Below, piece after piece: positions 43,552 to 52,352 of a stretch of DNA of 64,000 bases. Numbering within the stretch: the first letter of the stretch is position 1; each line of letters starts with the position of its first letter. The stretch comes from Cellulosimicrobium cellulans (GTDB lineage: Bacteria; Actinomycetota; Actinomycetes; Actinomycetales; Cellulomonadaceae), in contig NZ_VEGH01000003.1 of the NCBI RefSeq assembly GCF_007679345.1, positions 1-64,000 on the forward strand, read 5' to 3'. The notes beneath the pieces were generated by a model. The model was not told where the DNA came from and searched no databases. It saw nothing but the letters and a program-made list of their open reading frames with translations. The position numbers were made by a program, and so were the translations under genes.

Positions 43552-44547
43552 ATGACCACCCGACGCACGCTCACGGCGCTCCTGGCCGTCGGCGCGATGG
43601 CCGCCCTGGCGGCCTGCGGCACCACCGACGAGCCGGCGGCCGAGAGCACGAGCACCGCCGCCGGGGGCGGCCCGGTCTCCATCACGGACGACCGGGGCGA
43701 GACCGTCGAGCTGGACGCGCCGGCCACCCGCGTCGTCTCGCTGGAGTGGATGCAGACGGAGATGCTGACCTCGCTCGGCGTCACCCCGGTCGGCGCGGCG
43801 GACGTCGAGGGCTACACCTCCTGGGTCGGCACCGTGGTGCCGCTGGACGGCGAGCCCGAGGACGTCGGCACGCGCGGTGAGCCGTCGGTCGAGGCGATCG
43901 CGGGCCTGGAGCCGGACCTGATCATCGGCGTCACGTCGTCGATCCCCGAGGGCGCGCTGGAGCAGTTCGAGCGCATCGCCCCGGTCGCGCTGTTCGACGG
44001 CGCCGACGGTGCGGACCCGCTGGGCTACGTCGAGGACACGTTCCGCAGCGTCGCGACCCTCGTCGGGGCGGACGACGCCGCCGAGCAGGTCATCACGGAC
44101 ACCGAGGCGCGGATCGCCGACAACGCGCAGGCGATCGCCGACGCCGGCCTGGAGGGCACGCCCGTCGTGTTCGCCTCCCCGTACGCCGAGGGCGCGAACG
44201 TCACCATCCGCATGCACGGCCCGCGGTCCGCGTTCCAGGCGGTCGCGGTCGAGATGGGCCTCGGCTCCGCGACCGAGGACCCGGGTGACGACGCGTACGG
44301 CCTGTCCTACGTCGACGTCGAGGGCCTGACCGCGCTGCCGGCCGAGACCCGGTTCCTCTACTGGGGCAACGACGACGAGGAGGACGTGGTCGAGACGGCC
44401 CTCGCCGGCAACCCCGTCTGGCAGTCGCTGCCGTTCGTGCAGCAGGGGCACGTCTACCGCGCCGGCGTCGGCATCTGGGCGTACGGCGGCCCGGAGTCGC
44501 TGGCCGGCTGGTCGGACGACCTGGTCGCGCAGCTGACCGCCGAGTGA
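43552..44547 (+). CDS. Iron-siderophore ABC transporter substrate-binding lipoprotein
   Basis: A 331-residue lipoprotein. The signal peptide ends in the lipobox LAAC (Cys22), followed by a Ser/Thr linker. The FecB/BtuF-type domain shows TRVVSLEWMQTEMLTSLGVTPVG, the LEPDLIIGV strand and a long bridging helix, then FLYWGNDDEED and GHVYRAGVGIWAYGGPES. It should bind a ferric siderophore outside the membrane and deliver it to the fused permease encoded 35 bp downstream. GAGGAACG precedes the ATG. Confidence 0.9.
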   Translation: MTTRRTLTALLAVGAMAALAACGTTDEPAAESTSTAAGGGPVSITDDRGETVELDAPATRVVSLEWMQTEMLTSLGVTPVGAADVEGYTSWVGTVVPLDGEPEDVGTRGEPSVEAIAGLEPDLIIGVTSSIPEGALEQFERIAPVALFDGADGADPLGYVEDTFRSVATLVGADDAAEQVITDTEARIADNAQAIADAGLEGTPVVFASPYAEGANVTIRMHGPRSAFQAVAVEMGLGSATEDPGDDAYGLSYVDVEGLTALPAETRFLYWGNDDEEDVVETALAGNPVWQSLPFVQQGHVYRAGVGIWAYGGPESLAGWSDDLVAQLTAE

Positions 44548-44581
44548 CCCCGACCCGCACCGCACACCCCTGAAGGACGCC

Positions 44582-46738
44582 GTGACCACCTCGCCCCCCG
44601 CCGCCGGCCCCGTCGCCGCCGCGCGCCCCGCCGCGCCCGGTGCCGGAGCGTCGGGCGGGGGGCGGGGTCCCGGCGCGCCCGCGGCGCGCCGGCAGCCCGC
44701 CCGGGTGGTGGTCGCGCTGGCGCTCCTGGTCCTGTGGCTGGTCGCCGCCGCCGCGTGGCACCTCACGCAGGGCACCGCCGACGTGACCGTCGGCGAGCTG
44801 TGGCGCGCGCTGACGGGTCAGGGCGGGCTGGACCAGGCCGCCGCCGTCGTCACGGCGTCCCGGCTGCCGCGGCTCGCGGCCGGCGTGCTCGTCGGCTGCG
44901 CGCTCGGCGCCTCCGGCGCGGCGCTGCAGGGGGTCGCGCGCAACCCCCTCGCCGCCCCGGACACCCTCGCGGTGAACGCGGGCGCGCACCTGGCGGTCAC
45001 CGCCGCCGCGGTGGTCGGGGCGTCCCTCGGGGCGCTGCCCGGGGTGGCGGTCGCGTTCGCCGGGGGCGTCGCCGCGGCGGGCGTCGTCATCGGGCTGTCC
45101 GGCGGCCCCGCCGCCTCGCCGGTGCGCCTGGTGCTCGCCGGCACCGCCATCACCCTCGGCCTGTCGTCCGTGACGCAGGCCCTGCTCGTGCTGTTCCCGT
45201 GGGAGACCCAGGGGCTGTTCGCCTGGGGCGCCGGCTCGCTCGGCCAGAACGGGATGGGCACCGTCCGCGCGATCGCGCCGATCGTCGTCGTCGCGTTCCT
45301 CGGCCTGGTGCTGCTCGGCCGCCGGCTCGACCTGCTCGGACTCGGCGACGACGCCGCGCGGTCGCTCGGGGTCGACGTGGCCCGGACCCGGCTGGTCGGG
45401 GTGCTGCTCGCGGTCCTGCTCGCCACCTGCGCCGTGACCGTCACCGGCCCGATCGGGTTCGTGGGCCTGTGCGCCCCGCTGCTGGTCCGCCTGCTCGCGA
45501 CCTGGGTCCGCCCGCTGGGCCGGCACCGCCTGCTGATCCCGGCCGCGGCCGTCGCCGGCACCGCCCTGGTCCTCACCGCCGACGTCGCGCTGCGCGCGGT
45601 CTTCGGGCCGATCTCCGGCGTGACCGTCCCGACGGGCGTGGTCACCAGCCTGATCGGTGCCGTCGCCCTGGTGGTCCTGGCCCGCCGGGCGCGGGCCGCG
45701 CTCGAGCCGGACACCCTCGTCACGCTGCGGGCGGGCAGCGACCTGGCGCGCCGGGCGCCCGCGCTGCTGCTCGGTGCGGGCGTGCTCGTGCTGGTCGGCG
45801 TCGTCGTCGCGGGCGTGCTGCTCGGCGACTCGACGGTGCTGCTCGGCGACGTGGCCAACTGGGTCGCGGGCAGGGCGTCGGTCCGGCTGGACATCATCCT
45901 CGACTCCCGGGTGCCGCGGGTCGCCGCCGCGCTGCTCGCCGGCGCGTGCCTGGCCCTCGCCGGCGCGCTGGTGCAGTCCGTCACCCGGAACCCGCTGGCC
46001 GACCCCGGCGTGCTCGGCGTCTCGCACGCCGCGGGCCTCGGTGCGGTGGTCGTCATCGTGCTCACGAGCGCGCCGTCGTTCGCGCTGGTGTTCGCCGGGG
46101 CGCTCGTCGGGGCGGTGCTCGCGGGGCTGCTCGTCTTCGGCGTCACCGCCGGCAGCGGCATGGCGTCCGGCCGGATGGTGCTGGTCGGGCTCGGCACCGG
46201 CGCCGCGGCCAGCGCGGTCACGACCCTGCTGCTCGTCCGGACGGACCCGTGGAACCAGAACCGGGCGATCACCTGGCTCGGCGGCTCGACCTTCGGGGCC
46301 GGGACGCCGCAGCTGGTGCCGATGGCCGTGGCCCTGGCGATCGGCGTGCTGGTCGTCGCCCGCACCCACCGGGACCTCGACCTGGTGCAGGTGGACGACG
46401 TGACGCCGCGGGTCCTGGGCGTCGACCTGCCCCGCTCCCGCTCGCTGCACGTCGGCGTCGCGGTGCTGCTGACCGCCGCCGCGACCGCCGCGATCGGGCC
46501 GGTCGTGTTCGTCGGCCTCGTCGCCCCGCACGCGGCGCGGATGCTGATCGGCAAGCGGCACCGCTGGACGCTGCCGCTGACGGTGGTGCTCGGTGCCGCC
46601 CTGGTGGCCGTGGCCGACCTGGTCGGGCGGGCGGCCATCGCGCCGGCCCAGCTGCCCGCGGGCCTCGTCACGGCCGTGATCGGGACGCCGTACTTCCTCT
46701 GGCTGCTCTGGCGGATGCGGGCGAGCTCGCGCCGCTGA
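44582..46738 (+). CDS. Fused FecC-FecD iron-siderophore permease
   Basis: A 718-residue permease combining two FecCD domains, about 20 transmembrane helices. Each half has the family signature: ALQGVARNPLAAPDTLAVNAGA in the first (about 115-140) and ALVQSVTRNPLADPGVLGVSHAAG in the second (about 462-485). Each also has a coupling-helix region (RSLGVDVARTRLV and RVLGVDLPRSRSL) that contacts the ATPase. Most bacteria encode these as two genes; the fusion should form a pseudo-dimer with two copies of the ATPase. A ~45-residue Ala/Gly/Pro N-terminus precedes the first helix. Start GTG 44582. Confidence 0.9.
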   Translation: MTTSPPAAGPVAAARPAAPGAGASGGGRGPGAPAARRQPARVVVALALLVLWLVAAAAWHLTQGTADVTVGELWRALTGQGGLDQAAAVVTASRLPRLAAGVLVGCALGASGAALQGVARNPLAAPDTLAVNAGAHLAVTAAAVVGASLGALPGVAVAFAGGVAAAGVVIGLSGGPAASPVRLVLAGTAITLGLSSVTQALLVLFPWETQGLFAWGAGSLGQNGMGTVRAIAPIVVVAFLGLVLLGRRLDLLGLGDDAARSLGVDVARTRLVGVLLAVLLATCAVTVTGPIGFVGLCAPLLVRLLATWVRPLGRHRLLIPAAAVAGTALVLTADVALRAVFGPISGVTVPTGVVTSLIGAVALVVLARRARAALEPDTLVTLRAGSDLARRAPALLLGAGVLVLVGVVVAGVLLGDSTVLLGDVANWVAGRASVRLDIILDSRVPRVAAALLAGACLALAGALVQSVTRNPLADPGVLGVSHAAGLGAVVVIVLTSAPSFALVFAGALVGAVLAGLLVFGVTAGSGMASGRMVLVGLGTGAAASAVTTLLLVRTDPWNQNRAITWLGGSTFGAGTPQLVPMAVALAIGVLVVARTHRDLDLVQVDDVTPRVLGVDLPRSRSLHVGVAVLLTAAATAAIGPVVFVGLVAPHAARMLIGKRHRWTLPLTVVLGAALVAVADLVGRAAIAPAQLPAGLVTAVIGTPYFLWLLWRMRASSRR

Positions 46739-46789
46739 CGCCCGGGCCGCAGGGCGGGGCCGCGGCCGGCGGACGGCGCGGCCGGCGGG

Positions 46790-47203
46790 TCAGGTCGTGG
46801 CAGCGCCGTCCTCGGGGGCCGGGCCGCGGTCGCGCAGCCCCTGCTCGCGGGCGCGGAGGTCCGCCTCCCAGTCGCGCAGCATCTGCTCGTGCCGGTCGTC
46901 GGAGTCCCGCAGCGCCGCGAGGAACGCCGGGTCGTCGTCCGGGCCCGCCGCGCGGGGCCGCTCGTACTCGGGGAACCCCGCGGTCGCGGTGCTCGGCCAC
47001 GGCACGGACCGCGCGGAGGCGGACCGCTCGGGACGTCCGGCGACGAGCCACGCGATCCCGCCGACCAGCGGCAGGAAGACGATGAGCAGCACCCAGGTGG
47101 TCTTGGACAGGTTCCGCACCAGGACGGAGTCCGTCTGGATGCAGTCGATGAGGCAGTAGACCAGCAGGCCGAGCTCCAGCAGGACGGGCAGCACGCGGAT
47201 CAC
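46790..47203 (-). CDS. PLDNc_N-domain membrane protein
   Basis: A 137-residue protein with two N-terminal transmembrane helices (VLLELGLLVYCLIDCI and TWVLLIVFLPLVGGIAWLVAG). They match the phospholipase D-nuclease N-terminal domain, a small membrane module also found alone. A charged cytoplasmic tail follows (DDRHEQMLRDWEADLRAREQGL), probably a short coiled coil. No catalytic HKD motif is present and the function is unknown. The start GTG 47203 has GAGAGGG upstream. It is convergent with the siderophore permease. Confidence 0.8.
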   Translation of the reverse strand: MIRVLPVLLELGLLVYCLIDCIQTDSVLVRNLSKTTWVLLIVFLPLVGGIAWLVAGRPERSASARSVPWPSTATAGFPEYERPRAAGPDDDPAFLAALRDSDDRHEQMLRDWEADLRAREQGLRDRGPAPEDGAATT

Positions 47204-47413
47204 GGGCGGGACCCTCTCGTCGACGGGGGTGGGCAGACCGCCGGGGGCGTGCGGCCGGGTGCCCTCGGGGACCACCCGAGACGCTAGGGGACGGCGGGCC
47301 GCGCTGTCCGGGAAACGGACGGACGGGTCCCGTCGTGCACCCGCTGGAGTGGCGGGCGCGGCGCGGCGGGCGTAGAAGGGTGCTCCGGTCTCGTGAACGG
47401 CAGGAGCCCTGCG

Positions 47414-49828
47414 ATGGTGCAGCGCATTCTCGGGTCCCGGCGCGCGCCGGGGCGGATCGGCCTGCGCGCGGCCGCGCCGGCCGGCGTGCTCGCGCTCGTC
47501 CTCGGGCTGACGGGCGCGGGGCCGGGCGTCGCCGACGACGCGTCCGGTGCCCGCCCCGGTGGGCCCGGCACGCCCGGCACGTACGCCAACCCGGTCAGCT
47601 CCGGCTTCGCGGACACCTTCGCCGACCCCGCGGTCATCCGCGGCCAGGACGGCTGGTGGTACGCCTACGGCACGACGGACCCGCTGCGGTCGGGCGAGGG
47701 CCGGCGGCACCTGATCCCGGTGTCCCGGTCCGCGGACCTCGTCACCTGGGAGTACGTGGGGGACGCCTTCGGCGAGGACTCGCTGCCGTCCTGGGCGGAC
47801 ACCGACCCCGCGCACCCGGCCGCTCTGTGGGCGCCCGACATCCGCTACGTCGACGGCCAGTACCGGCTCTACTACGTCGTCACCGAGACCACCGTGACGC
47901 CGGGCACGGGGGACACGGCGATCGGCGTGGCGACCGCGCCCACGCCGACCGGGCCGTGGACCGACTCCGGGGACCCGGTGGTGGACCCGCGCCCCGGCGG
48001 CAGCGGCGCGCCCGACGACTTCCTGTGGACGTTCGACCCCACGCACGTCGTCGGCCCGGACGGCACCGAGCACCTGTTCTACGGCTCGTACTACGGCGGC
48101 ATCTGGGTCACCGCGCTCGACGCCACCGGCACCGAGGCGGTCGGCGAGCCGGTCCAGGTGGCGGTCGACAACAAGTTCGAGGGAGCGTACGTCGTGCAGC
48201 GCGACGGCTCCTGGTACCTGTTCGCCTCCACGGCGAACTGCTGCGCGGGCCCGACGACCGGCTACAGCGTGCAGGTCGGCCGGTCCGACGCGGTCACCGG
48301 CCCGTACGTCGACCGCGAGGGGGTGCCGCTGCTGGCCTCGCGCGCGGGTGGCACGCCGGTGCTGACGCCGAACGGGAACCGCTGGGTCGGCACCGGGCAC
48401 AACGCCGTCGTCACCGACCTGGCGGGGCGGGACTGGATCCTCTACCACGCGATCGACCGCGACGACCCGTACCTCGACGGGACCGACGGGATCAACCGGC
48501 GGCCGATGCTGCTGGACCGGCTGGACTGGGTGGACGGCTGGCCCGTCGTGCGCGCGGGTGCCGGGCCGTCGGACGACGCGCAGCCGGCCCCGGCGGCCGG
48601 CGGGCCCGCGGTCGCCGGCTTCGAGGACGGCCTCGGCCGGGGCTGGCGCGGCGACGCCTGGCGCACGGTGCGCGGCGACCCGCAGGGCGGCGGGCACGCC
48701 GTGGCGGTGGGCGAGGGTGCGCTGCTCACGCGCGCCCGGCTGCCCGGCCCGGTGCGGGTGGAGGCGGACCTGCGGCTGAACCCCGGGGCGTCCGGCGGGG
48801 TGGTCGCGGGGTTCGGCCTGGGCCGGGCGGGCTCGGCCGGCGGCTCCGCGGCCTCGGCCGGACCGGCGGGGGTGCGCGGCGCGGCGCGGCCGGGCACGGG
48901 GGTGACCGCGGTGGTCGACCCGGTGGCGGGCGAGCTCGTGGTGCGGTCCGGGTCCGCGCGCGCCGCGGTGCCGCTGCCGGCCGGCGTCGACTGGGGCACG
49001 TGGCACGCGGTGGTCCTGGAGGTCGAGGGCAGGCTCGCCCGCGCCGAGGTGAGCCAGGCGCGGCTCGGCGACCCGCTCGCCGAGGTGGTGCTCGAGCTGC
49101 CGCAGCGGCTGCGCCCCGGCAGCGCCGGCGCGGTCGCGCGGACCTCCGGTGTGCACGTCGACGACCTCAGCGCGGTGCCGCTGGCGCAGCGGGTCGGCGA
49201 CGTCGAGCCACTGCCCACCCCGGGCGACCTGGTGGACGAGGTGACGTTCGACGCGGACCTGGGCCCCGGGTGGACCACGGTGCGGGACCCCCGGGTCACC
49301 GTCGCGGACGGCGCCCTGGTGTGGCCGGTGGAGCGGGCCGACCTGACCGGAGCCGGGAACGACGCCGGGGTGCTGCTCCGCGACGTCCCCGACGGCGACT
49401 GGACCGCCGAGACCGTCGTGTCCGTCGACCTGGGCACCGAGGACGTGCGCAACTACCAGCAGGCCGGGCTCGTGGCGTACGCGGGCGACGACCTGTTCGC
49501 CCGGCTCTCGCACGTGGCGATCTGGAACACCCGGCAGACCGAGTTCGGGCACGAGCGCCCGTACGCCGGGCGGCTGTCGTACGGCGGGACGATCGTGGGA
49601 CCACCCGGGGACACCACCTGGTTGCGCCTGGTGCACCGCACCGACGACGCGGGGGAGCACGAGGTCCGCGCGCTGACCAGCACCGACGGCACCACCTGGG
49701 TCGGCGGGGGCGTCTGGACGTTCCCGGCGGGCACGGACCTGCGGATCGGGCTGGTCGCGCACGGGTGGGACGGCGCGGCGCCGCGGGCGACGGCGCGGTT
49801 CGACGGGCTGCGGGTGTGGGCGGACTGA
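47414..49828 (+). CDS. Secreted glycoside hydrolase family 43 protein (arabinanase-like)
   Basis: An 804-residue exported enzyme. After a signal peptide (to about residue 40), the five-bladed propeller shows the three GH43 acidic residues: Asp71 in FADPAV (base), Asp208 in WTFDPTHV (pKa modulator) and Glu256 in NKFEGAYV (acid). The pattern resembles endo-arabinanases and arabinofuranosidases acting on plant arabinan or arabinoxylan. Residues from about 400 form two concanavalin-like beta domains, the last with DWTAETVVSVDLG and RLVHRTDDAGEHEVRAL, probably carbohydrate-contacting. There is no anchor, so it is released. AGGAG precedes ATG 47414; a GTG at 47393 is less likely. Confidence 0.88.
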   Translation: MVQRILGSRRAPGRIGLRAAAPAGVLALVLGLTGAGPGVADDASGARPGGPGTPGTYANPVSSGFADTFADPAVIRGQDGWWYAYGTTDPLRSGEGRRHLIPVSRSADLVTWEYVGDAFGEDSLPSWADTDPAHPAALWAPDIRYVDGQYRLYYVVTETTVTPGTGDTAIGVATAPTPTGPWTDSGDPVVDPRPGGSGAPDDFLWTFDPTHVVGPDGTEHLFYGSYYGGIWVTALDATGTEAVGEPVQVAVDNKFEGAYVVQRDGSWYLFASTANCCAGPTTGYSVQVGRSDAVTGPYVDREGVPLLASRAGGTPVLTPNGNRWVGTGHNAVVTDLAGRDWILYHAIDRDDPYLDGTDGINRRPMLLDRLDWVDGWPVVRAGAGPSDDAQPAPAAGGPAVAGFEDGLGRGWRGDAWRTVRGDPQGGGHAVAVGEGALLTRARLPGPVRVEADLRLNPGASGGVVAGFGLGRAGSAGGSAASAGPAGVRGAARPGTGVTAVVDPVAGELVVRSGSARAAVPLPAGVDWGTWHAVVLEVEGRLARAEVSQARLGDPLAEVVLELPQRLRPGSAGAVARTSGVHVDDLSAVPLAQRVGDVEPLPTPGDLVDEVTFDADLGPGWTTVRDPRVTVADGALVWPVERADLTGAGNDAGVLLRDVPDGDWTAETVVSVDLGTEDVRNYQQAGLVAYAGDDLFARLSHVAIWNTRQTEFGHERPYAGRLSYGGTIVGPPGDTTWLRLVHRTDDAGEHEVRALTSTDGTTWVGGGVWTFPAGTDLRIGLVAHGWDGAAPRATARFDGLRVWAD

Positions 49829-49858
49829 GCCGGCCGGCGTGCGGGGGAGACTGGGGGT

Positions 49859-50641
49859 GTGCCCGAGGACCCCGACCGTGCGCCTGACGACGACGGCGCG
49901 CCTGACACCTGGACCGCGCTCGCCGGCGACTGGGCCGCGTCCTGGGGCGGGTTCGCCGGTCCGGCCCGCGCGGCGCTGCTGGACGCGACAGGGGCCGGTC
50001 CCGGCACCCGGCTGCTCGACGTCGGCTGCGGCACCGGCGAGCTGCTCGCCGAGGCGGCGGCCCGGGGCGCCGCGGCGGCGGGCGCGGACATCGCACCGGG
50101 GATGGTCGCCCGGGCTCGGCGCGCGGCGCCGGGGGCGGACGTCCGGGTCGCGGACGCGGCGGGCCTGCCGTGGCCCGACGGCGTGTTCGACGTCGTCGCG
50201 GCCGTGAACGTGCTGCACCTGGCCGACGACCCGGGTGCCGCCGTCGCGGAGGTGGTCCGGGTGCTGGTGCCGGGCGGGCTGCTCGCGGTGTGCGGCTGGG
50301 CCGAGCGGGACCGGTGCGAGCTCGACGCCGTCGAGGCCGCCCTGGCGGCGGACGACGGCGAGGAGCCCGGCCCCGAGGGGCCGCTGCGCCGCGAGGAGCC
50401 CGTGCGCGCGCTGCTGGCCGGGGCGGGGCTGGAGGTCGAGCGCGTCACGCTCGTCGAGGTGCCCTGGACCGCGGCGGACGAGCGCGCGCTCGTGCGCGGC
50501 CTGCTGCTCGGGGAGGACGCCGCGGGGCTCGCGGAGCGCGGGCCGGTGGTGGTCGCGGCGGCCGAGCGGTTCCGGGGTCGCGACGGGTCGTACCGGCTGC
50601 GGAACGCGTTCCGGCTCGTGGTGGCGCGCGCCCCGGCGTGA
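49859..50641 (+). CDS. Class I SAM-dependent methyltransferase
   Basis: A 260-residue methyltransferase. Motif I is LLDVGCGTGELLAEAAARG (about residues 52-70), motif II GADIAPGMVARAR, and post-II is VFDVVAAVNVLHLADDP, the Methyltransf_11 pattern. It transfers a methyl group from S-adenosylmethionine to a small-molecule acceptor that the sequence does not reveal. The GTG start has only weak upstream purines. It follows the GH43 gene by 30 bp on the same strand but functional coupling is doubtful. It is convergent with the next gene, only 9 bp apart. Confidence 0.85.
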   Translation: MPEDPDRAPDDDGAPDTWTALAGDWAASWGGFAGPARAALLDATGAGPGTRLLDVGCGTGELLAEAAARGAAAAGADIAPGMVARARRAAPGADVRVADAAGLPWPDGVFDVVAAVNVLHLADDPGAAVAEVVRVLVPGGLLAVCGWAERDRCELDAVEAALAADDGEEPGPEGPLRREEPVRALLAGAGLEVERVTLVEVPWTAADERALVRGLLLGEDAAGLAERGPVVVAAAERFRGRDGSYRLRNAFRLVVARAPA

Positions 50642-50650
50642 CCCCGGGGG

Positions 50651-51388
50651 TCAGCGGATCGCGTCGAGGTCGCGGACGGCGTACCGGTGGTGCTCCCACT
50701 CCTCCTCGAGGATCGTGTGCAGGCAGGAGAGGACCGTCTCGGGGTACTCGGGCGCCCACGGGTTCGCGCGGGTCGCGGCCAGGTCCGCCGGCGTGACGCC
50801 CGCCAGGTAGTCGCGCACCATCGCGACCCGGCCGGCCCGCACCGCCAGCACCTCCTCCCAGGCGGGCGCCGCCTCCGCGAACACGGACGGGTCGTGGCCG
50901 TCCGCCGCGTACTCGACGTTCGGCTGCCCGATCGGGTGATAGGGCCGTTCGACGCCGAGCACCGCGCCGCGCAGCCAGGTGTCCGTGGCCATGACCAGGT
51001 GCCGCACCGTCTGCGCGAACGACCACTCGCCGTCGACCTGCACGTCCACCGTGCCCGCCGGCAGGGTCGCGACGCGCTCCAGGGTGGCCGCCCAGGTCGC
51101 CTCGACCGCGGCCCACGCCCGCCGCAGGCCCTCGGGGTCGGCGGCACGCCGCTGCGACCGTCCCGGGAACCGCCGGTCGAGCTCGGCGTCGACCAGGGGC
51201 GCCACGTCCACCCCGTTGACCAGCAGCGAGCCCCCGTCGAGCAGCCAGGGCGCGTCGATGTCGGCGCCGGCGATCTCCACCCCGCGCATGACGACGCCCG
51301 ACAGGTCCGCGCGGATCAGCCGTGCCCCGTGCAGGTCGGCGTCGACGAGGCGCGCCCCGTGCAGGTCGAGCCGGTCGGTCGTGGTCAT
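50651..51388 (-). CDS. Pentapeptide-repeat / DinB-like fusion protein
   Basis: A 245-residue protein in two parts. Residues 5-45 are pentapeptide repeats (LHGAR LVDAD LHGAR LIRAD LSGVV pattern). Residues about 85-240 form a DinB/YfiT-like four-helix bundle, with EWSFAQTVRHLVMATDTWL and the His pattern LHTILEEEWEHHRYAVRDL. DinB-like bundles often bind a metal through three His and act as thiol-dependent transferases. Here candidate ligands lie in VRHLV and EWEHHRY. The start is ATG 51388 and the gene follows the alpha/beta hydrolase by about 100 bp on the same strand. Confidence 0.8.
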   Translation of the reverse strand: MTTTDRLDLHGARLVDADLHGARLIRADLSGVVMRGVEIAGADIDAPWLLDGGSLLVNGVDVAPLVDAELDRRFPGRSQRRAADPEGLRRAWAAVEATWAATLERVATLPAGTVDVQVDGEWSFAQTVRHLVMATDTWLRGAVLGVERPYHPIGQPNVEYAADGHDPSVFAEAAPAWEEVLAVRAGRVAMVRDYLAGVTPADLAATRANPWAPEYPETVLSCLHTILEEEWEHHRYAVRDLDAIR

Positions 51389-51488
51389 GTCGCCCCCAGG
51401 TGCGCTCGCCGGGCCACCAGTCAAGCCCGCGGCGGCCGCGCGCACCAGACCCCGGGTCGCGCCCGCCGGCCGGGGTGCGCCCCCGCGG

Positions 51489-52313
51489 TCAGCCGGCGGC
51501 CTGCGCGCGCAGGAACGCCCGCACCGTCGCCGCGGCCTCGGCGCTGTCCAGGTGCAGCCCGTGCCGTGCCCCCGGGACCACGGCCAGCCGCGCCCCGGGG
51601 ATCGCCGCCGCGAGCCGCTCCGCGGACGCGAGCGCCGCCAGCCGGTCCTCGGTCCCGTGCACGACGAGCGTGGGGGCGGCGATCCGTCCCAGCGCGTCCA
51701 GCGCGGCGTGCTCCGTGCTCGCCCGGTACAGGGCCCGGAGGGTGGGCCGGTCGGCGTCGAGCGCGAAGAACGTCCGCACCTCGTCGGCGTGCGCGGCGGC
51801 CCAGGCGTCGTCGAAGAACAGCCGCGTGCGCGCCGCCCCGTCCCCGCGGAGCAGCAGCCGGTGCGCCTCGGCGTCCCGCGGCACGCCGTCGCCGGGGCCC
51901 GCGCTGGTCGCCAGCAGCACGAGCGACGCCACGCGTCCCGGGGCGTCGACGGCGAGCCACTGCGCGACCTTGCCGCCCATCGAGTGCCCCACGACCTGCG
52001 CCCGCTCCACCCGGGCGGCGTCGAGGACCGCCCGGACGTCGCGGGCCAGGTCGCGCGTCGTGAGCCCGTCCGGGACGCGGCCGCCCGGCCCCGGCTCGGT
52101 GCCCGCGGCACCGCGCTGCTCGGTGCGCAGCACCCGGAACTCCGTGGCGAGGTCCGCCGCGACCCGGTCCCAGCCGGCCGCCGCGGTCGCCTGGCCCTGG
52201 AGCAGCAGCACCGGGCTGCCCGCCCCCTGCTCCTGCCACCGCAGCGGGGTGCCGTCGTCGGCGGTGGCGGTGGTGGTCGCGGAGGGGGTCGGGCCGGGGG
52301 ACGAGCTGGTCAC
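51489..52313 (-). CDS. Alpha/beta hydrolase
   Basis: A 274-residue alpha/beta-hydrolase fold protein. The nucleophile Ser111 sits in GHSMGG, an Asp follows in VVHGTEDRLAAL, and the catalytic His lies in PGARHGLHLD near the C-terminus. The oxyanion segment is LLLQGQATAAAGW, with QGQ in place of the usual HGx. Homologues include esterases, C-C hydrolases and haloperoxidase-like enzymes; the substrate is unknown. Start GTG 52313. It lies 39 bp downstream of the FAD oxidoreductase on the same strand, so it could be the last gene of the polyketide operon. Confidence 0.85.
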   Translation of the reverse strand: MTSSSPGPTPSATTTATADDGTPLRWQEQGAGSPVLLLQGQATAAAGWDRVAADLATEFRVLRTEQRGAAGTEPGPGGRVPDGLTTRDLARDVRAVLDAARVERAQVVGHSMGGKVAQWLAVDAPGRVASLVLLATSAGPGDGVPRDAEAHRLLLRGDGAARTRLFFDDAWAAAHADEVRTFFALDADRPTLRALYRASTEHAALDALGRIAAPTLVVHGTEDRLAALASAERLAAAIPGARLAVVPGARHGLHLDSAEAAATVRAFLRAQAAG

Positions 52314-52352
52314 CGCCCGACGGTAGCCGAGCCCGGCCGCGCGGCACCCGCG

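Noticed and set aside
46741-46789. GC-rich GGCCGCGGCC palindrome between the permease and the PLDNc_N gene as terminator
   Set aside because: The perfect palindrome is only 10 bp with no loop; such runs are common at this GC content.
47308-47325. GTCCG-GGAAA-CGGAC inverted repeat as a sugar-repressor operator before the GH43 gene
   Set aside because: Five-bp arms are too short to separate from chance, and the sequence does not match a LacI-type consensus.
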